In this document: piece by piece, positions 7,273 to 13,501 of the stretch | Layout of the letters: each line of letters begins with the position of its first letter | How positions within the stretch are numbered: the stretch's first letter is position 1 | Assembly: GCA_003164075.1 (NCBI GenBank) | Contig: PLRZ01000528.1 | Coordinates: 1-13,501, forward strand | DNA: 13,501 nucleotides | Direction: 5' to 3' | Source: Bryobacterales bacterium | GTDB taxonomy: Bacteria; Acidobacteriota; Terriglobia; Bryobacterales; Bryobacteraceae | Notes under the pieces: generated by a model | Told to the model about the DNA's origin: nothing | What the model saw: only the letters and a program-made list of their open reading frames with translations | Database searches by the model: none | Made by a program: the position numbers and the translations under genes

Positions 7273-7713
7273 CCTCGAAATTCGGCTCGTCCGAGGAATC
7301 TGTGGGTAACTTCAACCAGAATTACCGCTGAAATCCGCGTTCGAGTCGGAGCAACCGCCCCGTCGCTTGGATGTGGGCACAAGGCCCTCGAAGTCCGCCG
7401 TCATACCGTCCGCCGGGCGCTTGGCGCCGCTTGGGGGAAAAGGACCGGGCGTCAAGAGCGATCCCGGATGAATCAACGACAGCCACCTGAGAAGCCGCAA
7501 AACGACACTAAGAAAACTGGCTACGAAAAACAACAGGTGCCCCCGAGCTTCCAGAATCACTGAAAGCTCCATCTACCAGCGGTTTGGCGAAGGTCCGAGG
7601 ACCGTTCTTCGCTCAAAGTCACCCACACAGACTCCCCGAACGAGGCCGAAATTCAAATCGGCGAGCGGAACGGAGTTTCGAGGTTATGTAGCCTGTCCCC
7701 GAAATAGCAATCT
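7243..7713. mobile_element. 471-bp element with perfect 38-bp terminal inverted repeats
   Basis: The arms 7243-7280 and 7676-7713 are exact reverse complements over 38 bases, beginning AGATTGCTATTTCGGGGACA. The symmetry continues imperfectly inside: 7281-7312 resembles the complement of about 7616-7653, with a roughly 22-base extra piece in the right half (7654-7675). The 439 bases between the antiporter stop and the HD gene stop hold no convincing gene; a minus-strand frame at 7312-7572 has no recognisable domain. This looks like a non-autonomous MITE-like or palindromic element that would need a transposase from elsewhere. No clear target-site duplication is seen. It also lies between convergent genes and could form a large hairpin terminating both transcripts. 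Confidence 0.7.
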
Positions 7714-8290
7714 ACAGGCTGCCTTTCAGGCCCAATTCCTCGGCGCGGGCTTGCATCGCTTTGATGCAGAAATCGATGTGGTCGTCGAGCGGGATGCCGA
7801 GTTCCTGCGCGCCGTCCATAATGTCCTGGCGATTCACGGACCGGGCGAAGGCTTTGTCCTTCATCTTCTTCTTTACCGACGACACATCCACTTCCAGGAC
7901 GCTGCGATGCGGCTTCACGTAGGAAATAGCGGTGATGAAGCCGGCCAGTTCGTCGCAGGCGAAGAGCGTCTTTTCGAGTTCGGACTGGCGCGGCACGCCG
8001 GTATGGTTGGCATGTGAGAGAATTGCGCGGCGCATCTCTTCGTCCACGCCGTGCCCAGCCAGAATCGGTTCACCCTTTTGGGGATGTTCTTCGAGACTGG
8101 GGTGAATCTCCCAATCGAAATCGTGCAGCAGAGCGGTGAGGGCCCACCGCCGCTCATCGGCGCCGAGTTTGTGCGCATAGGCGGCGACGCATGTTTCTAC
8201 CGCCAGCGCGTGTTTGCGGAGTCCTTCGCTTTTGGTGTATTCGCAGAGAATGTTCCAAGCCTGTTCGCGGTCGAGCATCGAGATTATCAT
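7712..8290 (-). CDS. HD-domain phosphohydrolase (HDIG type)
   Basis: The 192-residue soluble protein has the metal-binding set of the HD superfamily: His27 in LRKHALAVE, His56-Asp57 in LLHDFDWE, His93 and His96 in LSHANHTG, and Asp113 in ACDELAGF. Such proteins hydrolyse phosphate esters, often of nucleotides; the substrate here is unknown. The ATG at 8290 overlaps the TGA of the upstream methyltransferase (ATGA), giving a coupled operon. A second in-frame ATG four codons later is an alternative start. The TAG stop at 7712-7714 shares two bases with the right arm of the inverted-repeat element, so the natural C-terminus may once have been different, although it ends near the usual family length. 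Confidence 0.88.
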   Translation of the reverse strand: MIISMLDREQAWNILCEYTKSEGLRKHALAVETCVAAYAHKLGADERRWALTALLHDFDWEIHPSLEEHPQKGEPILAGHGVDEEMRRAILSHANHTGVPRQSELEKTLFACDELAGFITAISYVKPHRSVLEVDVSSVKKKMKDKAFARSVNRQDIMDGAQELGIPLDDHIDFCIKAMQARAEELGLKGSL

Positions 8291-9201
8291 ATACCGGCGT
8301 CACCCCACGCCGCTTGGCGGGCGGCGCGGAAGCGGTCGCGGTCGCGCTTGGAAATACGTTCGGAGCGGAGGCCCGCGTCGGTGCAGGTTTCGATCTCGAT
8401 CAAGCCGGCATGATGTTTCGGATGGCGTACGATGCGGCCCGCGGGCAGATCGACGGGCTGCCGCGCCAGCGCCACGTAGCTGAACTTTTCGTCCTCGTGT
8501 CCCAGATCCCCGCCCTTTACGCGGCGATGCAGCGAGGAACGCTCCACACGGGCCGCGAAATGGCACCAATCGGGATCGGTGAGCGGACATGCGGCCTCGG
8601 CGGGACAGGGCGCGATCATGCGGGCGCCGGCGGCAAGAAGATCGCCGCGCACCTTGCGGATCAGCGCGAAGCCGCGCGGCGTTCCCGGCTCGATCAACAC
8701 CAGGGCGACACGCGCGGCCTGCCATAGGGCCGCTGCCAGCGGCGCGCCGAACTCACCCAGGGCATAGGCGGCGATCACCAGATCGTGAGGCGGCAGGACG
8801 TCCATGTGGGCGATGTCGGCGGCGATGAGGGCAGCGTCCGGCAGCCACTGGCGGGCCGCGGAAGCGAAAGCGGAGTCGCGCTCCACGAGGGTGATCCGCG
8901 CCTCGGGAAAGTGCGCGCGGGCCGCCAGGGAGGCCGCGCCGGTTCCCGCTCCGGCGTCGAGAATGCTGCCGATGGCGCCGATACGCGCGGCGACTTCGCC
9001 GAGCACGGCGTGGGCGGCGGCATACGTGGCGGGCATGCGGGTCACCAGGTAAGCGGCGGTGCGTTCGGCGCTGGCCAGGCGCGGGGCGCGGCCTTCGCGG
9101 TAGGCCTCCGACATCGTGGTGGCGGCGCGTTTGAGCGCCGTGAAACCCAAAGCGTCGGCCTGTTCCTCGATCCGTTGCCTCACCGTGACGGGCAGTTGCA
9201 C
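8287..9201 (-). CDS. Rsm22/METTL17-like SAM-dependent methyltransferase with four-cysteine Fe-S motif
   Basis: The 304-residue protein resembles the Rsm22 family, known in mitochondria as a small-ribosomal-subunit assembly factor. The SAM-binding motif is ILDAGAGTGAASLAA at about 80-94, with an acidic residue after the next strand (VERDS). Four cysteines are placed as in the family's 4Fe-4S site: C199 and C205 (APCPAEAACPL), C213 (DWCHF) and C273 (IETCT), with the conserved RHPKHHAGLIEI just before the last. A GTG start at 9201 is used because the ATG seven bases upstream is in another frame. It is the first gene of a two-gene leftward operon and overlaps the HD-domain gene by four bases. Whether it methylates rRNA or acts as an assembly factor is unknown. 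Confidence 0.87.
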   Translation of the reverse strand: MQLPVTVRQRIEEQADALGFTALKRAATTMSEAYREGRAPRLASAERTAAYLVTRMPATYAAAHAVLGEVAARIGAIGSILDAGAGTGAASLAARAHFPEARITLVERDSAFASAARQWLPDAALIAADIAHMDVLPPHDLVIAAYALGEFGAPLAAALWQAARVALVLIEPGTPRGFALIRKVRGDLLAAGARMIAPCPAEAACPLTDPDWCHFAARVERSSLHRRVKGGDLGHEDEKFSYVALARQPVDLPAGRIVRHPKHHAGLIEIETCTDAGLRSERISKRDRDRFRAARQAAWGDAGI

Positions 9202-9254
9202 ACTTCATGGTAACCGGAACTTTATTCGCAGGGCTGGTGTCTATTTCGATGGAG

Positions 9255-9273
9255 GTTGACCCACAATGTCAAC
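9255..9273. promoter_or_regulatory. GTTGAC-N7-GTCAAC inverted repeat, candidate operator
   Basis: A perfect 6-bp inverted repeat with a 7-base spacer lies in the 179-base gap between the divergent methyltransferase and TonB-family genes. Its spacing suits a dimeric regulator on one DNA face. It is about 108 bases upstream of the TonB-family ATG. Nothing else recognisable is in this gap. Confidence 0.35.
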
Positions 9274-9380
9274 AGCCGGACGCCATCTCAACTGATTCCC
9301 GAAAATAACAGGCGGTAACTCGCTCTCGGGCGCTGTGAGGAGACGTGTGTCAGTACAGAGTAAGACAAGGAGGCAACGCC

Positions 9381-10133
9381 ATGTTTGAACAGGCAACACT
9401 TACTAACGGTCCTGCCGGCAAGCGGGTTTGGACCACTTTTCTGGGTATGACCAGCCAGGTGGCGTTGGTCAGTATGGCGGTACTCGCGCCCATGGTATGG
9501 CCGCAGGTACTGCCGGCGACTCACTTCTGGGAGAGCCTCGCGCCGCCGATCCCGCCGGGGCCGCAGCCGTTGCGGGAGCTTAAGGCGGAACCGGTCAGAG
9601 TGCGAACATTGAGACAAGCGCCCTGGGATTTGACCAGGTATCAACCGCTCAGCGTGCCGACAAAAGTCTACACGCTCATTGAGGAACCACAACCCTCCGG
9701 GCCCTTGGTAATGGGAGCCCCAGTCGGAATGAGCAGCGGTCCGAGTGATTTCATGACCAGGTTTCTGACGGACGCGTCCAGCAACATGCTGCGCGTGACG
9801 CCGCCCCACGTGGCGGAAGCGCCCAAGGCGGCGGCCCCTGTAATACCGCGGTACAGGCAGGGCGGCCTGGTGGTTTTGGGCCAACCGCTGTTCAAGGCCG
9901 AGCCCGTGTATCCGCCGCTCGCCAAGACGACCCGCGTATCCGGCGACGTCAAATTGGAGTGCGTGGTGGGAGTGAACGGCCACATCCTGGAAGTCAAGGT
10001 AATCGGCGGCCACCCGCTATTAGTGCGAGCCGCGGTGGAAGCGGCCTGGAAATGGGTCTATGCGCCCTCTAAGTTGAACGATACGCCCATCGAGATTGTC
10101 ACCAACCTGACGTTCTCTTTCAAGCTGAACTGA
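9381..10133 (+). CDS. TonB-family energy-transducing protein
   Basis: The protein is 250 residues from ATG 9381, which is preferred over a GTG at 9345 because AAGGAGG (9367-9373) stands seven bases before it. It has a cytoplasmic N-terminus, one hydrophobic segment at about 19-44, a Pro-rich periplasmic stretch (APPIPPGPQP) and a C-terminal TonB domain at about 167-250. That domain has YPPLAKTTRVSGDVKLE, GHPLLVRAAVEAAWKW and YAPSKLNDTPIEI. TonB proteins couple the proton-motive force, via ExbB/ExbD, to outer-membrane receptors. No exbB, exbD or receptor gene is nearby, so it is an orphan copy; such proteins are common in Acidobacteriota and some may have a scaffold role. Confidence 0.88.
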   Translation: MFEQATLTNGPAGKRVWTTFLGMTSQVALVSMAVLAPMVWPQVLPATHFWESLAPPIPPGPQPLRELKAEPVRVRTLRQAPWDLTRYQPLSVPTKVYTLIEEPQPSGPLVMGAPVGMSSGPSDFMTRFLTDASSNMLRVTPPHVAEAPKAAAPVIPRYRQGGLVVLGQPLFKAEPVYPPLAKTTRVSGDVKLECVVGVNGHILEVKVIGGHPLLVRAAVEAAWKWVYAPSKLNDTPIEIVTNLTFSFKLN

Positions 10134-10152
10134 ACGGCGCTACGATTCAGTT
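10128..10152. terminator. Small hairpin spanning the stop codons of two convergent genes
   Basis: AACTGAA (10128-10134) and TTCAGTT (10146-10152) form a 7-bp stem with an 11-base loop. It includes the TonB-family TGA and two bases of the radical SAM stop codon; the genes are only 17 bases apart. There is no T-run, so it would be a weak terminator at most. Confidence 0.3.
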
Positions 10153-11200
10153 ACTTAATAGACAGAAACTCACTCACGTTTTCACGGAGTAACTGCGGGA
10201 AGCTCTTATCGAGATAGGAGCGGATGGAGACGTAACACTCGTCGCACTGGTTGGTGCGCGAGAATTCGGCAATCATGCGGGCGCGGTCTTCCAGCTTGTA
10301 GCGCTGGAACTGCATCGAACAGGGTTGCAGGGCGCCATCGGCGGTGACCACCAGGAAACGTAATCCCGCGGTGCATCCGGGCGTTCCCTTGTTGGCAAAA
10401 TACTGCCGGGTGGCGGTGAGCGTGGTAGGCGCGTTGACGATCCAATTCGTGGAATCGCGGCGCGCCTCCACGCTGTCCAGTTGCCGGTTCAATTGCTCCA
10501 ACTGCTCGGGAGTCTCCAGAAAATAATCGCGGCAACCCGTGCGCCGCGCCGAGTAAGCGCTGTAACAGAGGTTGACGCCCCACTCGCGCGCTTTATCGGC
10601 AATGGCGACAATTTCACCGACGTTCTCGCTGGTAATGCAACTGTTGAGCACGATGTCGTCGCGCCCCAGTTTGGCCAGCCGCGGAATGAGCGCTTCCAGG
10701 TGGCGATACAGTCCGGGGTAGACCCGAAAATCGTCGTGGCGCTCGTCGGGGAAATCCAGGCTCACGGAAAACTGGTCGATTCCGGCATCGGCCAGTGCCA
10801 GATACTTCTCCTCGGTCATGAGCGACCAGTTGGAAACCAGGATAGTGTAGGGCGGCCTGGCCCCACCCTTGATCTGGCGGACGATTTCGACCACGTCGTC
10901 GCGCATCATCGGTTCGCCGCCCGAAACCTGCACCACGCACGGCCGCAACGCATCCATGTAGCGGCGATAGCCGGCCGGCTTCAGATTGCGGGACTCGTCG
11001 CGCGGGCCGCCGTGATCGCAGTGCTTACACCAGCACGTGCAGGCGTCGGTGACCTCAAACGAGACCACGATGGGGCGTTCGGCGAGCCAGTTCAACGACC
11101 CTCTGCCGATGATTCGCAACGATTCAATCAACGGGACTTTACGCAAACAAGAAGACCTCGGAGAAGGCCGATGGTAACATGCGGCACTAAGTTCTCCCAA
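10151..11200 (-). CDS. Radical SAM protein with C-terminal SPASM/twitch-like cluster
   Basis: Counting from a TTG at 11200 (349 residues), the radical SAM 4Fe-4S motif is C54-x3-C58-x2-C61 in DACTCWCKHC, and the SAM-binding GGEP is at 94-97. The C-terminal part has C276, C294, C319 and C322 (PGCTAG, QPCSMQ, CDEC), enough to bind one auxiliary 4Fe-4S cluster, as in twitch/SPASM enzymes. No peptide substrate gene is adjacent, and the reaction is unknown. The first 18 residues look unlike protein conserved in the family. A TTG at 11146-11144, with GAGG nine bases upstream, would give a 331-residue protein beginning MRKVPLIESLRII, and I think this start is more likely. It is divergent from the YkgJ-type gene. 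Confidence 0.85.
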   Translation of the reverse strand: MGELSAACYHRPSPRSSCLRKVPLIESLRIIGRGSLNWLAERPIVVSFEVTDACTCWCKHCDHGGPRDESRNLKPAGYRRYMDALRPCVVQVSGGEPMMRDDVVEIVRQIKGGARPPYTILVSNWSLMTEEKYLALADAGIDQFSVSLDFPDERHDDFRVYPGLYRHLEALIPRLAKLGRDDIVLNSCITSENVGEIVAIADKAREWGVNLCYSAYSARRTGCRDYFLETPEQLEQLNRQLDSVEARRDSTNWIVNAPTTLTATRQYFANKGTPGCTAGLRFLVVTADGALQPCSMQFQRYKLEDRARMIAEFSRTNQCDECYVSIRSYLDKSFPQLLRENVSEFLSIK

Positions 11201-11211
11201 GCGCGGCGCGA

Positions 11212-11217
11212 TACAAT
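11212..11217 (+). promoter_or_regulatory. Candidate -10 element placing a nearly leaderless start for the YkgJ-type gene
   Basis: TACAAT ends nine bases before the ATG at 11227. This leaves only about two or three transcribed bases before the start codon and no room for a normal ribosome-binding site. Confidence 0.42.
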
Positions 11218-11226
11218 TAGTGCGGA

Positions 11227-11793
11227 ATGCAGGACGGCGAGTTCATTCAGATTGTGGATGCGGCGCTGGCCGAGGCGGTTCGCAAGAGCGGGCCATGGCT
11301 GGTGTGCCGTCCCGGGTGCTGTGAGTGCTGCATCGGGCCGTTTCCGATCACGCAGCTTGATGCCGCGCGTCTGCGGGGCGGCTTGGCCGGCCTGGAAGCC
11401 AGCGATCCTGCCCGCGCGGCACGGGTGCGGCAACGGGCACGCGAGGCCGTCGACCGCATGCCGGAGTTTCCTGTCGGCTGCGCCTTGGATGACGCGGAAT
11501 TCGACGCGCGGCTGGAGGCGCTGCCCGACGAAGAGCGCTGTCCGGTGCTCGATCCGGAGACGGGCACGTGCGATCTGTATGCCGCGCGGCCGGTGACCTG
11601 CCGCGTTTTCGGCCCGCCGGTGAGGTGGGGGGGCGATGCGATGGGAGTGTGCGAGCTGTGCTTTGACGGCGCCACCGACGAGGAGATCGCCGCCTGCGAA
11701 GTGCAACTCGACGTCGCGGACCGGGAAGCGGAACTCTTGAAAGAGACCGCCGGCGCACCAGGGCAGACTCTGGTGGCGCTGGCGCTGATTTGA
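11227..11793 (+). CDS. YkgJ-family cysteine-cluster protein
   Basis: The 188-residue soluble protein has the CxxxCxxC-type metal-binding arrangement of the YkgJ/Fli-B family: C27, C31, C32, C34 and C35 near the N-terminus (VCRPGCCECC), then RCPVLD at C105, TCDLYAARPVTCRVFG at C115 and C125, and VCELC at C142 and C145. The family is thought to bind zinc or an iron-sulfur cluster; its molecular role is not settled. The Arg-Pro-x-x-Cys-Arg core is intact, so the protein is probably functional. It is divergent from the radical SAM gene with a 26-80 base gap, depending on that gene's start. Confidence 0.85.
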   Translation: MQDGEFIQIVDAALAEAVRKSGPWLVCRPGCCECCIGPFPITQLDAARLRGGLAGLEASDPARAARVRQRAREAVDRMPEFPVGCALDDAEFDARLEALPDEERCPVLDPETGTCDLYAARPVTCRVFGPPVRWGGDAMGVCELCFDGATDEEIAACEVQLDVADREAELLKETAGAPGQTLVALALI

Positions 11794-11891
11794 GGCAAGC
11801 GGTGAGCTGTCGCGGCGGAAGACCATCGCCTTGACTCTCCGGAAACTGCTCGCAAGTTCTTGATTCTTTGCCAGACTTGGGATGACTGCCG

Positions 11892-11991
11892 GAGGTGGGG
11901 CAGGCGGTGCTCGCCTGCCCTCAATTCTGTTTGGTCAGCCGGTTTGGTTCTCCGCGGGCAACCGGCAGGCGAGCACCGCCCGCCCCACCTC
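11892..11991. repeat. 28-bp near-perfect inverted repeat between convergent genes
   Basis: The arms 11892-11919 and 11964-11991 are reverse complements with one mismatch in 28 bases and a 44-base spacer. The left arm begins GAGGTGGGGCAGGCGGTGCT. An alternative inner stem is GCCGGTT (11938-11944) with AACCGGC (11960-11966). It sits in the 257-base gap between the YkgJ-type gene and the thioredoxin-like gene, which face each other, and could stop both transcripts. The core GGTGGGGCAGG also occurs at 32-42 in the repeat at the left end of the window, suggesting one dispersed family. No gene is seen in this gap. Confidence 0.72.
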
Positions 11992-12050
11992 GCGATCTCT
12001 CGCCATGTTCCCAGGCCACCCGACAGCTATTCCCGTGCTGAAAGCTGCCT

Positions 12051-12626
12051 CTAATACGCCGGTTGGTTGCCCTTTTTCCACTTGATATTGCAACCGAGAC
12101 TGGGCCGTTGCACGGGATCCACGGGACGGCCGGCCAGCACGGCGTCGAGCGCCGCTCGCAGATCGCTGCCGGTGACGGGAGTGTCGTTCCTGGGCCGGGC
12201 GCCGTCCATTTGACCGCGGTAGGCCAGCTTGCGGGCGTCATCGAACAGGAAAAAATCGGGCGTGCAGGCGGCGCGATAGGCTTGGGCGGCGGCCTGCGAT
12301 TCGTCGTAGCAATAGGGGAAATCGAATCCTAATTCCTTGGCCTGCCCACGGAGCCCGTCGGGACCGTCTTCGGGGAACTGCACGGCGTCGTTGGAGCCGA
12401 TCGCCACGATTCCCAGAGGCGCGCCGGCGTATTCCTTCAGAACGGCGGCCAAAGTGGACTGGACGTGCTTCACATAGGGACAGTGCGGACAAAGGAACAT
12501 GACCAGCAGTCCCTTGCTGCTGGCGAAAGACGACAGGGAAATCGTTTTCCCGGAAAGTACGTCGGGCAGGGAAAAATCCGGAGCTGCGGTTCCCAGCTCA
12601 AGCATGGTGGATTGAGTAGCGGCCAT
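12051..12626 (-). CDS. Thioredoxin-like (AhpC/TSA-type) redox protein with CPHC motif
   Basis: The 191-residue protein has a thioredoxin fold of the peroxiredoxin-like kind: APDFSLPDVLSGK near the N-terminus, the redox pair C46-P-H-C49 in FLCPHCPYVKH, and CTPDFFLFD with C121 before the usual cis-Pro region. The C-terminal SLGCNIKWKKG (C179) is typical of this group of roughly 190-residue bacterial proteins. No signal peptide is seen, so it is probably cytoplasmic. It likely reduces disulfides or peroxides; the partner is unknown. ATG 12626 is preceded by TATCGT at 12633-12638 (minus strand) with no ribosome-binding site, so it may be leaderless. It is divergent from the PLP-dependent decarboxylase gene. 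Confidence 0.85.
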   Translation of the reverse strand: MAATQSTMLELGTAAPDFSLPDVLSGKTISLSSFASSKGLLVMFLCPHCPYVKHVQSTLAAVLKEYAGAPLGIVAIGSNDAVQFPEDGPDGLRGQAKELGFDFPYCYDESQAAAQAYRAACTPDFFLFDDARKLAYRGQMDGARPRNDTPVTGSDLRAALDAVLAGRPVDPVQRPSLGCNIKWKKGNQPAY

Positions 12627-12632
12627 GAATTC

Positions 12633-12672
12633 ACGATAGCAATGTTTTAGGAAACGGAGAGTGCTCTACAGT
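12633..12672. promoter_or_regulatory. Two divergent candidate -10 elements in a 52-base gap
   Basis: On the minus strand TATCGT (12633-12638) ends six bases before the thioredoxin-like ATG. On the plus strand TACAGT (12667-12672) ends six bases before the decarboxylase ATG at 12679. Both would give transcripts beginning at or next to the start codon. The -35 regions are weak. Confidence 0.35.
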
Positions 12673-12678
12673 GTAAGA

Positions 12679-13501
12679 ATGACCCGATCCGCTTCCGGCT
12701 TTCGGCCGGCCCTCGAACTGGCATTGGAACAGGCACTGAAGTACTTGGAGAACCTTGACGAGACGCCGGTGTCGGCACGAGCGGACCTGGCAACGCTGCG
12801 CCAACGGATGGCGAATCCTCTGGCCGAAGAGGGAATCGCCGCGGAACAAGTAGTTGCCGGCCTGGTGCGCGATACGGCCGGCGGCCACATCGGCTGCGCG
12901 GGAGGACGGTTCTTCGGCTGGGTGATAGGAGGGTCGCTGCCGGCGGCGCTGGCGGCCGATTGGCTCACCTCGGCATGGGACGAAAACTGCACCCTGTTTG
13001 CCAGCGCACCGGCAACGGCGGTGGCGGAGGAAGTGGCCGGAACGTGGCTCAAAGAGATTTTGGGACTGCCCGAACAGGCCAGTTTTGCATTTGTAACCGG
13101 CTGCCAGATGGCCCACACCACGTGTCTTGCCGCCGCGCGCCACGGAGTGCTGGCGGCGCGCGGCTGGGACGTGGAGGAGCGCGGACTTTGCGGCGCCCCG
13201 GCCATTCGGATTCTCTCCAGCAATCAGCGGCACGGCACCATCGAACGCAGTCTGCGCCTGCTGGGGCTGGGACGCGCGAGCGTGGTCGATCTACCGGTGG
13301 ACGACGACGGGCGGCTGACGGAAGACGCATTGCGCGGCGCACTGGAGAGCGCGCGCGGCGTGCCCACCATCGTCCTGCTGCAGGCGGGCGACCTGAATAT
13401 CGGGGCCTACGATCCTTTCGAGACGCTGGTCCCGCTGGCGCATGAATATGGCGCGTGGGTCCACGTGGACGGGGCGTTCGGACTGTGGGCGGCGGCCAGT
13501 C
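12679..13501 (+). CDS. Group II PLP-dependent decarboxylase (glutamate/aromatic amino acid decarboxylase family), 5' part
   Basis: The frame is open from ATG 12679 to the window end, giving 274 residues without a stop, so the gene is incomplete. It belongs to the group II pyridoxal-phosphate decarboxylases. Visible landmarks are GHIGCAGGRFFGWVIGG at about 69-85 (substrate side), TGCQMAHTTCLAAAR at 140-154 (PLP phosphate), His185 in SSNQRHGTIERSLRLLG (stacks on the PLP ring) and Asp264 in VHVDGAFGLW (binds the ring nitrogen). The Schiff-base lysine should lie just past the window edge. Family members decarboxylate amino acids such as aspartate, glutamate, tyrosine or DOPA; the substrate is not readable here. 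Full length would be about 450-500 residues. Confidence 0.88.
   Translation, partial: MTRSASGFRPALELALEQALKYLENLDETPVSARADLATLRQRMANPLAEEGIAAEQVVAGLVRDTAGGHIGCAGGRFFGWVIGGSLPAALAADWLTSAWDENCTLFASAPATAVAEEVAGTWLKEILGLPEQASFAFVTGCQMAHTTCLAAARHGVLAARGWDVEERGLCGAPAIRILSSNQRHGTIERSLRLLGLGRASVVDLPVDDDGRLTEDALRGALESARGVPTIVLLQAGDLNIGAYDPFETLVPLAHEYGAWVHVDGAFGLWAAAS

Noticed and set aside
7312..7572. Minus-strand 86-codon frame inside the inverted-repeat element
   Set aside because: No recognisable domain or motif and no good ribosome-binding site; considered as a transposase remnant but nothing supports it.
7243..7713. CRISPR array or integron-like array
   Set aside because: There is one inverted pair, not a series of direct repeats with spacers, and no cas or integrase gene in the window.
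10151..11226. A RiPP cluster around the radical SAM gene
   Set aside because: No short precursor-like peptide, peptidase or exporter gene is adjacent; the neighbouring TonB-family and YkgJ-type genes do not fit.
12960..13445. Plus-strand frames overlapping the PLP-dependent decarboxylase
   Set aside because: They are out of frame with the decarboxylase reading frame starting at 12679, which carries clear PLP-binding motifs and runs to the window end.

Overview
This is a GC-rich stretch (about 62% by eye) of a bacterial chromosome. Gene style fits a soil Acidobacteriota of the Solibacter/Bryobacterales type: periplasmic molybdo-enzymes, orphan TonB proteins, many palindromic intergenic repeats, and TACAAT-like hexamers close to start codons. 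That placement is inference; no rRNA or other phylogenetic marker lies in the window, and I see no tRNA, CRISPR array, phage or intact transposase gene.

Left third (1-4480). A leftward three-gene operon encodes a molybdenum hydroxylase of the PaoABC/YagTSR aldehyde-oxidoreductase type: a Tat-targeted 2Fe-2S subunit, then the molybdopterin subunit, then an FAD subunit that carries the Cys-rich insertion for an extra 4Fe-4S cluster. The genes are joined by identical tightly coupled junctions. The promoter area holds a 13-bp palindrome and a short fragment of a LysR-type regulator; downstream of the operon is a large imperfect palindromic repeat.

Middle (4480-9210). A small coiled-coil gene is interrupted by an in-frame TAG. 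It is followed by a serine-glyoxylate aminotransferase gene that overlaps an OxlT-type oxalate/formate antiporter gene, together suggesting uptake or exchange of small C2 acids linked to glyoxylate. A 471-bp element bounded by perfect 38-bp inverted repeats separates this pair from a convergent two-gene operon (Rsm22/METTL17-like methyltransferase and HD-domain hydrolase). The arms of the element supply the last codons of the antiporter gene and two bases of the HD gene stop codon.

Right third (9210-13501). It contains a TonB-family protein, a radical SAM protein with a C-terminal four-cysteine cluster, a YkgJ-type cysteine-cluster protein, a strong 28-bp inverted repeat between convergent genes, a CPHC thioredoxin-like protein, and the 5' 274 codons of a group II PLP-dependent decarboxylase running off the window.

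I do not see a clearly new multi-gene system. The best leads are the long inverted-repeat element that recodes two gene ends, the TAG-split coiled-coil gene, the LysR remnant beside a palindromic site, and a recurring candidate leaderless start arrangement.
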